Origin: Photobacterium sp. Ph5
GTDB taxonomy: Bacteria > Pseudomonadota > Gammaproteobacteria > Enterobacterales > Vibrionaceae
Length of the DNA stretch: 54,523 nucleotides
Assembly (NCBI RefSeq): GCF_022129445.1
Contig: NZ_JADQAQ010000031.1
Span: forward strand, 1 to 54,523
Reading direction: 5' to 3'
Position numbers and translations under genes: made by a program. How positions within the stretch are numbered: the first letter of the stretch is position 1; each line of letters opens with the position of its first letter. Below the pieces are notes generated by a model that saw only the letters and a list, made by a program, of their open reading frames with translations, was not told where the DNA came from and searched no databases. This document shows, piece by piece, positions 41,339 to 50,244 of this stretch.

Positions 41339-41590
41339 AGAACCTCCCTATCCTAATCATGACGTTTAGTCGTGAAATACTTTCTCTATAACGCACAAGA
41401 TTAATTAGGTTCTAAACAGCTTAAATCAACACGTTAGGCGTGATTAACTAGATATCAACCTTGCTAAATAGCTTTACTATAATGCTTTCTCATTAGATAA
41501 TTTTTTTAATTTTAATATATGCGCAATGTGTCATATTTATACGTAACTGATATAAAACTCAATCTCTTAAATTCAGCTAACTATAGACAC
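41339..41590. other. Upstream region of the chemoreceptor gene
   Basis: About 250 bases between divergently oriented ends; it should carry the chemoreceptor promoter. I see no clear boxes and no gene. Confidence 0.4.
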
Positions 41591-41618
41591 AAAAAAGCTC
41601 CGCCGTAGCGAAGCTTTT
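41591..41618 (-). terminator. Terminator of malX-malY
   Basis: On the minus strand AAAAGCTTCGC-TACGG-CGGAGCTTTTTT. It is nearly identical to the hairpin at 45807-45834. Confidence 0.8.
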
Positions 41619-41642
41619 CTTAATTAGAAAACAAGAAATTTT

Positions 41643-42821
41643 CTATTGATGTTTTAAATCATGCAATGCACCCATCAATGCCTTGAGACCTATTTCTACT
41701 TTGCTACGAGGACATCCAACATTGAGTCGTATATAGCCTTGTCCCTCTTTGCCATAAGTATCACCGCGCATAATGGCGACTTTGTAATGACTAATTAAAC
41801 GTTGTTGTAGGGCATCCATATCCACGCTCAATGGCGTTAAATCAATCCACGCTAAATATGTCCCCTCTGGCACTTGGTAATTCAACTCAGGAAAGGCCTG
41901 ATTTAACTGCTCTGCGACATAACGGAGGTTAGCTTGAAGGTAGTCTTTTAAACTATCGAGCCATACTTCACCTTGGTTATAAGCGGCAATATGTCCTATC
42001 ACACCTAAAATCGACGGTGACGATAAACCATGTGCCGCTTTTAACTGAGTTAAGTAACGTTCACGTACAGTTTGATCGGCAATAAACGCATATGCACCCG
42101 TTAATGCAGGAATATTAAATGACTTTGACCCTGAAGAAACCAAGGCCCAATTATCATCTAACGCCACTTCAGACCACGGAATATAATCATTAAATGCCAT
42201 ATCCATATGGATATCATCGGAGATCACTTTCACCTGATGTTGCAAACAGATCTGTGCCATACGGCTAAGCTCATCACGTGTCCATACTCGTCCGGTTGGA
42301 TTTTGTGGGCTACATAGTAACAACACTTTACAATCGGGTTTTGCCGCTTGTGCTTCAAACTGTGCCCAATCAATCTCATAACGACCACCAGCCGTTTTTA
42401 ACAACGGACTTGTTAACATGAGACGATCATTAGCCGCTAACATATTACCAAACGCATCATAGGCAGGGGTATGAATGAGGACACCTTCCCCCGGCTTTGT
42501 CCACTGCATCACTAATTGCGAAATGATGTAAATCACCGATGGACCATACACAATATGCTCGGTATTAATTGGACTATGATAACGGCGTGAAAACCAGCCA
42601 GTGATCGCAGATTTAAAATCATCATGATTCCATCGGCTATAGCCAAATACACCATGTGCTAATCGTTCAGATAACGCTTTCTCAATACATGGCGCAACGG
42701 CGAAATCCATATCAGAAATAGTAAACGGCAATAAATCCGCTTCACCAAACCGATCTTCAACATAATCCCACTGGGTACAATAGGTACCATAACGGTTAAC
42801 TGGAGTAGAGAAATCAAACAT
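41643..42821 (-). CDS. malY: MalY/PatB-type PLP beta-cystathionase
   Basis: A 392-residue class I/II aminotransferase-fold enzyme. The E. coli homologue is a cystathionine beta-lyase that also represses MalT. MFDFSTPVNRYGTYCTQWDYVEDRFG matches E. coli MalY from the first residue, LLCSPQNPTGRVWTRDEL contains the PLP-contacting Asn, and SGSKSFNIPALTGAYA holds the PLP Lys. I chose ATG 42821 behind AGAGG; the frame runs 22 codons further back. Downstream of malX in the same operon, with a hairpin between them. Confidence 0.96.
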   Translation of the reverse strand: MFDFSTPVNRYGTYCTQWDYVEDRFGEADLLPFTISDMDFAVAPCIEKALSERLAHGVFGYSRWNHDDFKSAITGWFSRRYHSPINTEHIVYGPSVIYIISQLVMQWTKPGEGVLIHTPAYDAFGNMLAANDRLMLTSPLLKTAGGRYEIDWAQFEAQAAKPDCKVLLLCSPQNPTGRVWTRDELSRMAQICLQHQVKVISDDIHMDMAFNDYIPWSEVALDDNWALVSSGSKSFNIPALTGAYAFIADQTVRERYLTQLKAAHGLSSPSILGVIGHIAAYNQGEVWLDSLKDYLQANLRYVAEQLNQAFPELNYQVPEGTYLAWIDLTPLSVDMDALQQRLISHYKVAIMRGDTYGKEGQGYIRLNVGCPRSKVEIGLKALMGALHDLKHQ

Positions 42822-42860
42822 ATCAACCTCTTGTAACAAGCGAAAACAGTTATCCAAAAC

Positions 42861-42885
42861 AAAAAAGCGGAGCACTAGGCTCCGC
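42861..42885 (-). terminator. Hairpin terminator between malX and malY
   Basis: On the minus strand GCGGAGC-CTAGT-GCTCCGC followed by TTTTTTGTTTT. It lies between the malX stop and malY start and would lower malY expression relative to malX. A further malY start is not evident before it. Confidence 0.8.
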
Positions 42886-42892
42886 AATCATA

Positions 42893-44476
42893 TTATGCCG
42901 TTGCTGGCATTAAGCCCTGCATTTCATTTTTGACCATATGCACCTGAGGCCCAATCACAACTTGTAAGTTATGATCGTCAAGCTTAACGACCCCCAATGC
43001 ACCGTTAGCTTTGAGTACGGCGTCATTCACTAAACTCATATCGTTAACCGATAAACGCAAACGAGTAATACAGTTATCAAGTGACGTAATGTTTGCAGCA
43101 CCACCCAGTGCTTCTAAAATAATATCGCCTTTGTAACCCGTCGTTTTCTCACCCGTTTCCGCAAAGGCTAACTCATCTTTTACATCAGTTACTTCACGAC
43201 CTGGGGTTTTTAAATTGAAGCGAGTGATCACAAAGCGGAATACGCTGTAATACATCACAAACCATATTGCAGCCACAAGAGGTACTAAGTACCATTTTGT
43301 TGCCGTACCTTGAAGTACGCCGAAAATCAAAAAGTCGATAATGTTGCCATCAGTATTACCAATCGTTACGCCTAATAAGTGCATCGCCATAAAGCCAACA
43401 CCCGTTAAAATAGCGTGAACAAAGTACAGTGCTGGTGCTACGAACAGGAATAAGAATTCTAATGGCTCTGTGATACCACCAATCACACATGCAACCACAC
43501 CTGATAACAATAACGCTTTTACTTTGCTGCGATTTTCAACACGAGCACAGTGGTACATCGCAAGAGCGGCACCGGGTAATCCACCAAGGAAAGCCGGCAT
43601 TTTACCTTGCGACAAGAATGATGTTGCCGAGTTAGAGAAGCCGTTAGTTGTTGAGCAAGAAAGCTCTGCATAGAAAATATTTAGTGCCCCACTTACCGTA
43701 TTACCACACACATCCAATGTGCCACCCGCTTCCGTAAAACGCACCAGTGCAACAAGAATGTGATGTAAACCGAATGGCAATAACAAACGCTCACCGGTAC
43801 CGAAAAGGAATGGACCAAATGGGCCTGAGTGAGAGATTAAGCTACCAATACCATTAATACCCATAGCAAAGTAAGGCCATACTAGCGGTACTAATAGGCC
43901 AACCACACCGAGCGTTAAGGTTGAGATGATCGGAACAAAGCGCGCGCCACCAAAGAAAGCTAATGCATCAGGCATTTTGTAGGTATAGAAACGTGCATGC
44001 AGTTTCGCCACAATAATACCGACGATCACTGCCCCTAAAATGCCAGTATCAATCGACTCTATGCCTAAAACAGACTTCACACCGTAGGCTTTTTCTTCGG
44101 TCGCATTGCCTAATACGCCAGCCACTGTTAGGTAAAAGTTAATTGATAAGTTAAGTGCTGCGTAACCAACAAAACCTGCAAACGCGGCAACGCCTTTTTC
44201 TTCACGGGCAAGGCCAAGTGGAATGGCTACGGCAAACATGATAGGTAAATAGATAAATGCGACCAAACCAACTTTGGTCATCCACATGAACAGCAATTGC
44301 AGTACGGTATTATCAAGAAAAGGCATACTTTCTTTTACTGCAGCACTTGATAACGAACTACCAATACCCAGTAAAATACCGGAAAACGCCAAGAGCGCCA
44401 CTGGCAACATAAACGTTTTACCTAAGCTTTGGAAAAATTCCCATAGCGTTGTTTTATTTGCAGATTTAGACATCAT
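42893..44476 (-). CDS. malX: PTS maltose/glucose-type EIICB component
   Basis: A 527-residue phosphotransferase permease of the glucose family. The EIIC membrane domain fills residues 1-400 (TLWEFFQSLGKTFMLPVALLAFSGI at the start; GTGERLLLPFGLHHILVALVRF; GGITEPLEFLFLFVAPALY). The EIIB domain at the C-terminus has the phospho-Cys in LDNCITRLRLSV (near 469). There is no EIIA, which must come from Crr. Similarity to E. coli MalX is high throughout; its natural substrate is unsettled. I use ATG 44476 behind AGGTGA; ATG 44473 and GTG 44482 are alternatives. Repression by MalI is indicated by the upstream operators. Confidence 0.95.
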   Translation of the reverse strand: MMSKSANKTTLWEFFQSLGKTFMLPVALLAFSGILLGIGSSLSSAAVKESMPFLDNTVLQLLFMWMTKVGLVAFIYLPIMFAVAIPLGLAREEKGVAAFAGFVGYAALNLSINFYLTVAGVLGNATEEKAYGVKSVLGIESIDTGILGAVIVGIIVAKLHARFYTYKMPDALAFFGGARFVPIISTLTLGVVGLLVPLVWPYFAMGINGIGSLISHSGPFGPFLFGTGERLLLPFGLHHILVALVRFTEAGGTLDVCGNTVSGALNIFYAELSCSTTNGFSNSATSFLSQGKMPAFLGGLPGAALAMYHCARVENRSKVKALLLSGVVACVIGGITEPLEFLFLFVAPALYFVHAILTGVGFMAMHLLGVTIGNTDGNIIDFLIFGVLQGTATKWYLVPLVAAIWFVMYYSVFRFVITRFNLKTPGREVTDVKDELAFAETGEKTTGYKGDIILEALGGAANITSLDNCITRLRLSVNDMSLVNDAVLKANGALGVVKLDDHNLQVVIGPQVHMVKNEMQGLMPATA

Positions 44477-44516
44477 TGTCACCTGATCACTGTTTTATCT
44501 TCGTCAAAAACAAAGT

Positions 44517-44532
44517 GGTAAAACGTTTTATC
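44517..44532. promoter_or_regulatory. MalI-type operator 1
   Basis: GGTAAAACGTTTTATC differs at one base from the perfect operator at 44609 and lies within a near-perfect 26-base dyad (44512-44537). It sits about 40 bases upstream of malX. Confidence 0.75.
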
Positions 44533-44608
44533 ACTTTGTTGAAAAAAAACGTCGACGAAGATGAGCTCAAAACTTCTGCCAACGCTTTTGCTGAATTACG
44601 AAATAAAT

Positions 44609-44624
44609 GATAAAACGTTTTATC
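44609..44624. promoter_or_regulatory. MalI operator 2 (perfect)
   Basis: GATAAAACGTTTTATC is a perfect 16-base palindrome and is the operator sequence I recall for E. coli MalI. It lies midway in the malX/malI divergent region. Confidence 0.88.
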
Positions 44625-44710
44625 AACTTTTATCGGCATCGAGATCACGGAACATATCTCGCGCCAGAACGCATATTAAAAACTGTGATCCTGTTAATAT
44701 TCAGATCATA

Positions 44711-44726
44711 GATATAACGTTTTATA
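44711..44726. promoter_or_regulatory. MalI-type operator 3, near malI
   Basis: GATATAACGTTTTATA matches the perfect site at 14 of 16 positions and ends 34 bases before the malI start, suggesting autorepression. Confidence 0.65.
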
Positions 44727-44759
44727 TTGATAGATAAATACAGGGTAATTAACTATCTA

Positions 44760-45785
44760 ATGGCTAAATCAAGCAAAGTAAAGATCACCGATGTTGCCGA
44801 CTATGCCGGTGTCTCCGTTTCCACTGTTTCTTTGGTGCTGGGCAATAAAGGCCGTATATCAAAAGCGACAATTGATAAGGTCAATCAAGCAGTTGAAGCC
44901 CTAGGCTATGTTCGCAATAACGCCGCAGCTAATTTACGATCCAATCACTCAAATTTGATCGGCTGGATCTTAGCGGATATTACAGATCCCTTTTATACCG
45001 AAGTTACGGCAGGGTTAAGCGACGAGCTTGAACAACATGACCATATGTTGTTTCTTGCCCAATCCAACCATCAAGCAGACAAATTAATCCAATGTGTCCA
45101 ATCGATGATCCAACAAGGTGTCGCAGGTATTGCGTTTAGCCCTGTAAGAGAAGCGACAAACCAAGTACTCGAAATGGCAAAACAAGCCAATATTCCTGCG
45201 GTTTGCTTAGCCCGATCAGCCGTGAATAATGAGGTCGATTATATTGGGCCTGATAATCATCAAGCCGCAATGCTTGCAACTCAGCATTTGATCCAACAAG
45301 GTCATCGTCATATTGCGTATATTGGCGGCAGCAGTGATTCTCTCACCCGTGCAGAGCGTATTGGCGGCTATGGCACGACATTAATGCAATATGGCTTACC
45401 GTTTAAAAATGAATGGATAATTGAAGCTCAGAATAACCAGTGCCAAGCCGCTGATCATGTTCAACAACTGCTGACTCAGCATCCCAAAATTACCGCACTA
45501 TTATGTCACCGACCAGCCATTGCATTAGGGGCGATGTATGGTATTCAACGGGTCGGGAAAAGTGTCGGAAAAGATAACTATATTGGTCAACAAATCGGCT
45601 TAATTGGGTTTGATGATACCCCTGAAGCAGCGTTAACTCAGCCTAGTTTAACCATGATCAGCTCTCCTACCCGACAAATGGGACAACTTGCAGGACAACG
45701 GTTACTCGCAAAAATGAAGGCTCATAAGGAAACTGCACAACAGTTTATTTTGCCGCCACAATTAATTGAGCGAGGCTCGGCATAG
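44760..45785 (+). CDS. malI: LacI-family repressor MalI
   Basis: A 341-residue repressor. The helix-turn-helix (KITDVADYAGVSVSTVSLVLGNKGRISKATIDKVNQA) is followed by a hinge and a periplasmic-binding-protein-like inducer domain (about 60-335) with RADDSLTRAERIGGYGTTLMQYGLPF-like family sequence SDSLTRAERIGGYG. I chose ATG 44760 (MAKSSKVKITDV), matching E. coli MalI; the ribosome site is weak. It is divergent from malXY as in E. coli, and three operators lie between. Confidence 0.95.
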   Translation: MAKSSKVKITDVADYAGVSVSTVSLVLGNKGRISKATIDKVNQAVEALGYVRNNAAANLRSNHSNLIGWILADITDPFYTEVTAGLSDELEQHDHMLFLAQSNHQADKLIQCVQSMIQQGVAGIAFSPVREATNQVLEMAKQANIPAVCLARSAVNNEVDYIGPDNHQAAMLATQHLIQQGHRHIAYIGGSSDSLTRAERIGGYGTTLMQYGLPFKNEWIIEAQNNQCQAADHVQQLLTQHPKITALLCHRPAIALGAMYGIQRVGKSVGKDNYIGQQIGLIGFDDTPEAALTQPSLTMISSPTRQMGQLAGQRLLAKMKAHKETAQQFILPPQLIERGSA

Positions 45786-45806
45786 AGATACCAAATAGTG
45801 ACAAAC

Positions 45807-45834
45807 AAAAAAGCTCCACCGAAGTGAAGCTTTT
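45807..45834. terminator. Terminator between malI and ppnP
   Basis: On the minus strand AAAAGCTTCAC-TTCG-GTGGAGCTTTTTT is a good UUCG-loop terminator for ppnP. On the plus strand the stem has C-A mismatches, so it is weaker for malI. Confidence 0.75.
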
Positions 45835-45856
45835 ATATAATCACAATAAGTTAAAA

Positions 45857-46138
45857 TTATAAGTAATCACAAAGATAAGCAGTAGTAACCAATACTTTCA
45901 CATTAAATGAACTGTCACCAGGAACTTCAAAGTTATCACCTGCGTTGTAAGTTTCCCAGTCAACATGGCCTGGTAGTTTTACAGTTAATGCACCTTTAAC
46001 CACAGTCATACGTTCAGGTGCTACAGTACCAAAGGTATATTCGCCAGGTGCCATTACACCAATACTGACATGATCGCCCGAAGATTCAAAGCCAATTGAT
46101 TTTACTTGGCTATCAAAATATTCATTTACTTTTAACAT
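45857..46138 (-). CDS. ppnP: Pyrimidine/purine nucleoside phosphorylase
   Basis: A 93-residue single-domain cupin (formerly YaiE, DUF1255). The E. coli protein phosphorolyses several nucleosides to base and ribose-1-phosphate. Matching stretches are [46 protein letters not shown] and the C-terminal TTAYLCDYL. Length equals the family. It stands alone, convergent with malI. Confidence 0.95.
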   Translation of the reverse strand: MLKVNEYFDSQVKSIGFESSGDHVSIGVMAPGEYTFGTVAPERMTVVKGALTVKLPGHVDWETYNAGDNFEVPGDSSFNVKVLVTTAYLCDYL

Positions 46139-46319
46139 CGATTATCCTTATCTTTGATTCGTATTAGCAATACGCTATTGACTGAAAATTATCACAAAAT
46201 TTCACAATGCCCTAATGAAATATAATGACGCTAATCACGATATTCATGACATGAATTTAACTTGGTTCATGATAAAAAAACGCTACACTAGTCTTCGAAA
46301 TTTTACCGAGGGATCTCAG

Positions 46320-46523
46320 ATGTTAAATAAGCATGTTTTAGCGGTATTACTGATCGCTTCGTTACCATTAGTTGGTTGTAGCAGTAGCGATAAGCAAAGT
46401 ATTAAAGATGGCTTCACTGAAATTGGTCACGCGACCCGTGATGCAACCAAGGCAACGGGACACTTTTTCCGTGATACCACAAAAGATGCGATCCAAAATG
46501 CAAAAGAAGCCACCAGCGATTAA
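46320..46523 (+). CDS. Small predicted lipoprotein
   Basis: I do not recognise the family. The 67-residue protein has a type II signal peptide (MLNKHVLAVLLIASLPLVGC), with lipobox LVGC and acylated Cys20. The mature part is a short charged helix with repeated (T/A)TKATGHFFRDTTKDAIQNAKEA-like pattern, resembling small helical outer-membrane lipoproteins. Position +2 is Ser, compatible with outer-membrane sorting. I chose ATG 46320 behind GAGGGA; the open frame begins 35 codons earlier without a signal peptide. It converges on zntR with ten bases between. Confidence 0.8.
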   Translation: MLNKHVLAVLLIASLPLVGCSSSDKQSIKDGFTEIGHATRDATKATGHFFRDTTKDAIQNAKEATSD

Positions 46524-46533
46524 GTTACACGTT

Positions 46534-47001
46534 CTATTTCTTGTGCCTTGAACAACATGGCTTGGTGTCACCCTTAGGATCCGGCGTATCACAACTATCG
46601 TTCAAGGCCTCAAGGATTGAGCAATGGCTCGCATCATCATCCACATGGCCACAACACGCATCATTGATCTTTTTTAACGCGCGTCGAATACGCGTGAGTT
46701 CCTTTATTTTCATGTCCACTTCATCAAGCTTCGCTTGAGTGATCGCTTTTACTTCCGCACAACTATGTTGACTTGCTTCCAGTCGGATATCTAATAGCTC
46801 ACGAATTTCTTCCAAACTTAAACCAATAGCTTTAGCCCGTAAGATAAATTTAACTCGCGATAAATTATCCTCACTATATAAACGATAACCACTGTCGCTT
46901 CGGCCTGCAGGCTGGAGCAAATTATTTTTTTCGTAAAACCGTAATGTATCGCTACTGACCTGACATAACTTTGCTAATTGACCAATCAAATACATCGCCA
47001 T
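46534..47001 (-). CDS. zntR: Zn(II)-responsive MerR-family regulator
   Basis: A 155-residue MerR-type activator that turns on zinc efflux in E. coli by untwisting a long promoter spacer. The N-terminal helix-turn-helix MYLIGQLAKLCQVSSDTLRFYEKNNLL is followed by the dimer coiled coil. Metal ligands match ZntR: C81, C116, C117, H119 and C127. An extra tail adds C137, C149, C150 and H153. I use ATG 47001, 11 bases after AGGAG; ATG 46995 is also possible. The efflux target zntA is not in this window. Confidence 0.88.
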   Translation of the reverse strand: MAMYLIGQLAKLCQVSSDTLRFYEKNNLLQPAGRSDSGYRLYSEDNLSRVKFILRAKAIGLSLEEIRELLDIRLEASQHSCAEVKAITQAKLDEVDMKIKELTRIRRALKKINDACCGHVDDDASHCSILEALNDSCDTPDPKGDTKPCCSRHKK

Positions 47002-47030
47002 CTTGCTTATTTCTCCTAAAGACACCCCAA

Positions 47031-47068
47031 AAGCAAACGTTTGCGTAATCTTCCTATTCATGTAAAAT
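47031..47068 (+). promoter_or_regulatory. PurR box and promoter of purHD
   Basis: AAGCAAACGTTTGCGT (47031-47046) fits the PurR operator consensus almost exactly. It overlaps TTGCGT (47041-47046), the likely -35, which is 16 bases from TAAAAT (47063-47068). PurR binding would block this promoter when hypoxanthine or guanine is plentiful. Confidence 0.85.
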
Positions 47069-47152
47069 AATGGTCACATTACGCACAAATGACCATTATT
47101 GATAAATCACTATTGTCATCACCCACACTTTGTAGATGTGATGAGAATCAGG

Positions 47153-47202
47153 ATATTTCCCAAAACCAATTCACACCAAATGGGCTTGGTCTTGGGAAAT
47201 AT
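47153..47202 (+). promoter_or_regulatory. Long hairpin in the purH leader
   Basis: ATATTTCCCAAAACCAA (47153-47169) pairs with TTGGTCTTGGGAAATAT (47186-47202), 16 of 17 positions, with a 16-base loop. A second ACCAA at 47175-47179 in the loop competes for the same TTGGT. No T-run follows. It lies in the untranslated leader 34 bases before purH. Confidence 0.6.
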
Positions 47203-47236
47203 TCTATTCACCGTGTAATTAAAAGAGATAGTAGCC

Positions 47237-48829
47237 ATGGAAAACGCTCGTCCTATTCGCCGTGCGCTGATCAGCGTATCAGACAAAACAGGTATTGTGG
47301 AATTCGCACAGGCTCTTGCCAATCGCGGCGTAGAAATCTTATCGACTGGCGGTACCGCTCGTTTACTTGCCGAAAAAAACATTCAAGTCACCGAAGTTTC
47401 TGATTACACCGGTTTCCCAGAGATGATGGATGGCCGTGTCAAAACCCTTCACCCAAAAGTTCATGGTGGCGTACTAGGTCGTCGTGGTACTGACGACGAA
47501 GTAATGGAAAAGCACGGCATTAACCCTATCGATATGGTTGTTGTTAACCTTTACCCTTTCGCTGAAACCGTTGCCAAAGCCGGTTGTACACTAGCCGATG
47601 CGGTTGAGAACATCGATATCGGTGGACCAACAATGGTTCGCTCTGCAGCAAAAAACCATAAAGATGTAGCGATTGTCGTTAATGCGCACGATTACGACCG
47701 CGTACTAACAGAAATTAGCACGAACAATGGCTCACTAACTCAGGCAACACGCTTTGATTTAGCTATCTCGGCTTTTGAACATACTGCAGCTTACGACGGT
47801 ATGATCGCCAACTACTTCGGTACTATGGTGCCATCATACGGCGACAACAAAGAAGGTGATGAGGAATCGAAGTTTCCACGCACTTTCAATCAGCAGTTCG
47901 AGAAAAAACAAGACATGCGCTACGGTGAAAACAGCCACCAAGCAGCAGCATTCTATGTTGAAGCAAACCCACAAGAAGCGTCTGTCGCAACGGCAACGCA
48001 ACTTCAAGGTAAAGCGCTATCATACAACAACATCGCAGATACAGATGCTGCACTAGAGTGTGTGAAAGAATTCGATTTACCCGCTTGTGTGATTGTAAAG
48101 CATGCTAACCCATGTGGCGTAGCACTTGGTGACAATTTACTTGAAGCCTACGATCGCGCTTACAAAACAGACCCAACCTCAGCATTTGGCGGCATTATTG
48201 CGTTCAACGGTGAATTAGATGCAGCAACTGCACAAGCGATTGTTGATCGTCAATTTGTCGAAGTTATTATCGCGCCGAAAGTATCAGCAGAAGCGGCAGC
48301 CGTTGTTGCAACCAAGAAAAACTTACGTCTTCTTGAGTGTGGCGAATGGACAACCAAAACCACTGGCTTTGACGTTAAACGTGTTAATGGTGGTTTATTG
48401 GTTCAAGACCGTGACCAAGGCATGGTATCAGTTGATGATTTAACCGTTGTCACTCAACGTCAACCAACTACAGACGAACTGCGTGATGCTCTATTTTGCT
48501 GGAAAGTAGCGAAATACGTGAAATCAAACGCGATTGTGTATGCAAAAGGCAATATGACCATCGGTGTCGGCGCAGGCCAAATGAGCCGCGTTTATTCTGC
48601 CAAAATTGCAGGTATTAAAGCTGCTGACGAAAACCTAGAAGTCGCAGGCAGCGTAATGGCATCAGATGCATTCTTCCCGTTCCGTGATGGTATTGATGCA
48701 GCAGCAGAAGCAGGTATTACTTGTGTTATACAACCGGGTGGTTCAATGCGTGATGATGAAGTCATTGCTGCCGCTGACGAGCATGGCATGGCGATGGTAT
48801 TTACCGGTATGCGCCACTTCCGCCACTAA
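47237..48829 (+). CDS. purH: Bifunctional AICAR transformylase/IMP cyclohydrolase
   Basis: A 530-residue enzyme for the last two steps of IMP synthesis. The N-terminal MGS-like cyclohydrolase domain ([42 protein letters not shown]) extends to about 200. The transformylase domain follows, with [17 protein letters not shown] and VKHANPCG carrying the catalytic Lys-His pair. Expressed from a PurR-controlled promoter and followed by purD. Confidence 0.98.
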   Translation: MENARPIRRALISVSDKTGIVEFAQALANRGVEILSTGGTARLLAEKNIQVTEVSDYTGFPEMMDGRVKTLHPKVHGGVLGRRGTDDEVMEKHGINPIDMVVVNLYPFAETVAKAGCTLADAVENIDIGGPTMVRSAAKNHKDVAIVVNAHDYDRVLTEISTNNGSLTQATRFDLAISAFEHTAAYDGMIANYFGTMVPSYGDNKEGDEESKFPRTFNQQFEKKQDMRYGENSHQAAAFYVEANPQEASVATATQLQGKALSYNNIADTDAALECVKEFDLPACVIVKHANPCGVALGDNLLEAYDRAYKTDPTSAFGGIIAFNGELDAATAQAIVDRQFVEVIIAPKVSAEAAAVVATKKNLRLLECGEWTTKTTGFDVKRVNGGLLVQDRDQGMVSVDDLTVVTQRQPTTDELRDALFCWKVAKYVKSNAIVYAKGNMTIGVGAGQMSRVYSAKIAGIKAADENLEVAGSVMASDAFFPFRDGIDAAAEAGITCVIQPGGSMRDDEVIAAADEHGMAMVFTGMRHFRH

Positions 48830-48871
48830 GTTGTCATCACAAACTTAAGTGAATAAACACTATCGATTTAG

Positions 48872-48903
48872 TCTCTGCTCTTTTTTAAAGAGCAGAGATT
48901 TTT
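48872..48903 (+). terminator. Terminator-like hairpin between purH and purD
   Basis: TCTCTGCTCTTT and AAAGAGCAGAGA form a perfect 12-bp stem with a 3-base loop followed by TTTTT. It lies inside an operon that is usually co-transcribed, so it probably acts as a partial terminator. Confidence 0.8.
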
Positions 48904-48935
48904 AAGTATTTAGCGCGAAGCAATAAGGATTAACG

Positions 48936-50225
48936 ATGAAAGTACTGATCATTGGTAACGGCGGCCGTGAACACGCATTAGGCTGGAAGGTTGCGCAAAA
49001 CCCGCAAGTAGAAACAGTATTTATTGCACCTGGTAATGCAGGTACAGCATTAGAGCCAAAACTGGAAAATGTTGAGATAGGTGTTGAAGACATCGCAGCA
49101 TTAGTCGAATTTGCGCAAAATAATCAAATTGGTTTAACCATTGTCGGCCCTGAAGCACCTCTAGTTATTGGTGTGGTTGATGCCTTCCGTGCAGCTAAAT
49201 TGCCAATTTTTGGCCCAACAGAAGCAGCAGCTCAGCTTGAAGGCTCTAAAGCATTTACTAAAGACTTTCTGGCACGTCACAACATTCCAACGGCGGAATA
49301 CCAAAACTTTACTGAAATCGAACCTGCTCTTGCTTACCTAAAGCAAAAAGGCGCCCCGATTGTGGTAAAAGCAGACGGTCTAGCGGCAGGTAAAGGCGTT
49401 ATTGTCGCAATGACTGAGCAAGAAGCAGAAGATGCTGTTCGTGATATGTTGGCAGGCAATGCTTTTGGCGAAGCCGGTCACCGTGTTGTTATCGAAGAAT
49501 TCTTAGACGGTGAAGAAGCCAGTTTCATCGTAATGGTAGACGGTAAAAACGTTTTACCTATGGCCACCAGCCAAGATCACAAGCGTGTTGGTAATGGTGA
49601 TACAGGTCCTAACACTGGCGGTATGGGTGCATATTCTCCAGCCCCAGTTGTTACACAAGAGATCCATGACCGTGTAATGAAAGAAGTGATCTACCCAACC
49701 GTTGAAGGCATGGCTGCAGAAGGTGCACCTTACACAGGTTTCCTTTATGCAGGCTTGATGATCATGAGCGATGGCACACCTAAGGTGATCGAATATAATT
49801 GCCGTTTTGGTGACCCTGAAACCCAACCTATCATGCTACGTATGCAGTCAGATTTAGTTGAACTCTGTTTAGCAGCGATTGATGAAAAACTCGATACTGT
49901 AGAATCTAAGTGGGATCCTCGCGCTTCTATCGGTGTTGTTTTAGCTGCTGGCGGCTATCCTGCAAGCTACAACAAAGGAGATGTGATTTCAGGTTTACCA
50001 CAACAAGAAATCGCTGGCGAAAAAGTCTTCCATGCAGGGGCTGCAAATAACAACGGTAATATCGTCACCAACGGTGGTCGAGTGTTATGTGCAACGGCGA
50101 TGGGCGATACTGTTCTTGAAGCACAACAGCGCGCTTATGCGTTGGCAAAACAAATTTCGTGGAATGGCATGTTCCATCGCGACGATATTGGTTATCGCGC
50201 CATTGCACGTGAGCAACAGCAATAA
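48936..50225 (+). CDS. purD: Phosphoribosylamine--glycine ligase
   Basis: A 429-residue ATP-grasp enzyme for the second step of purine synthesis (GAR synthetase). MKVLIIGNGGREHALGWKV is the conserved N-terminus, VVKADGLAAGKGVIVA the glycine-rich ATP motif, and EYNCRFGDPETQ the metal site. Downstream of purH beyond a hairpin. Confidence 0.98.
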   Translation: MKVLIIGNGGREHALGWKVAQNPQVETVFIAPGNAGTALEPKLENVEIGVEDIAALVEFAQNNQIGLTIVGPEAPLVIGVVDAFRAAKLPIFGPTEAAAQLEGSKAFTKDFLARHNIPTAEYQNFTEIEPALAYLKQKGAPIVVKADGLAAGKGVIVAMTEQEAEDAVRDMLAGNAFGEAGHRVVIEEFLDGEEASFIVMVDGKNVLPMATSQDHKRVGNGDTGPNTGGMGAYSPAPVVTQEIHDRVMKEVIYPTVEGMAAEGAPYTGFLYAGLMIMSDGTPKVIEYNCRFGDPETQPIMLRMQSDLVELCLAAIDEKLDTVESKWDPRASIGVVLAAGGYPASYNKGDVISGLPQQEIAGEKVFHAGAANNNGNIVTNGGRVLCATAMGDTVLEAQQRAYALAKQISWNGMFHRDDIGYRAIAREQQQ

Positions 50226-50244
50226 AACTCATTCCCTCAGAGTT

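Noticed and set aside
47089..47236. ZTP (pfl) riboswitch in the purH leader
   Set aside because: The leader has a strong hairpin but lacks the conserved CCGCCUGGGC-type core of that riboswitch, so I report only an unnamed hairpin.
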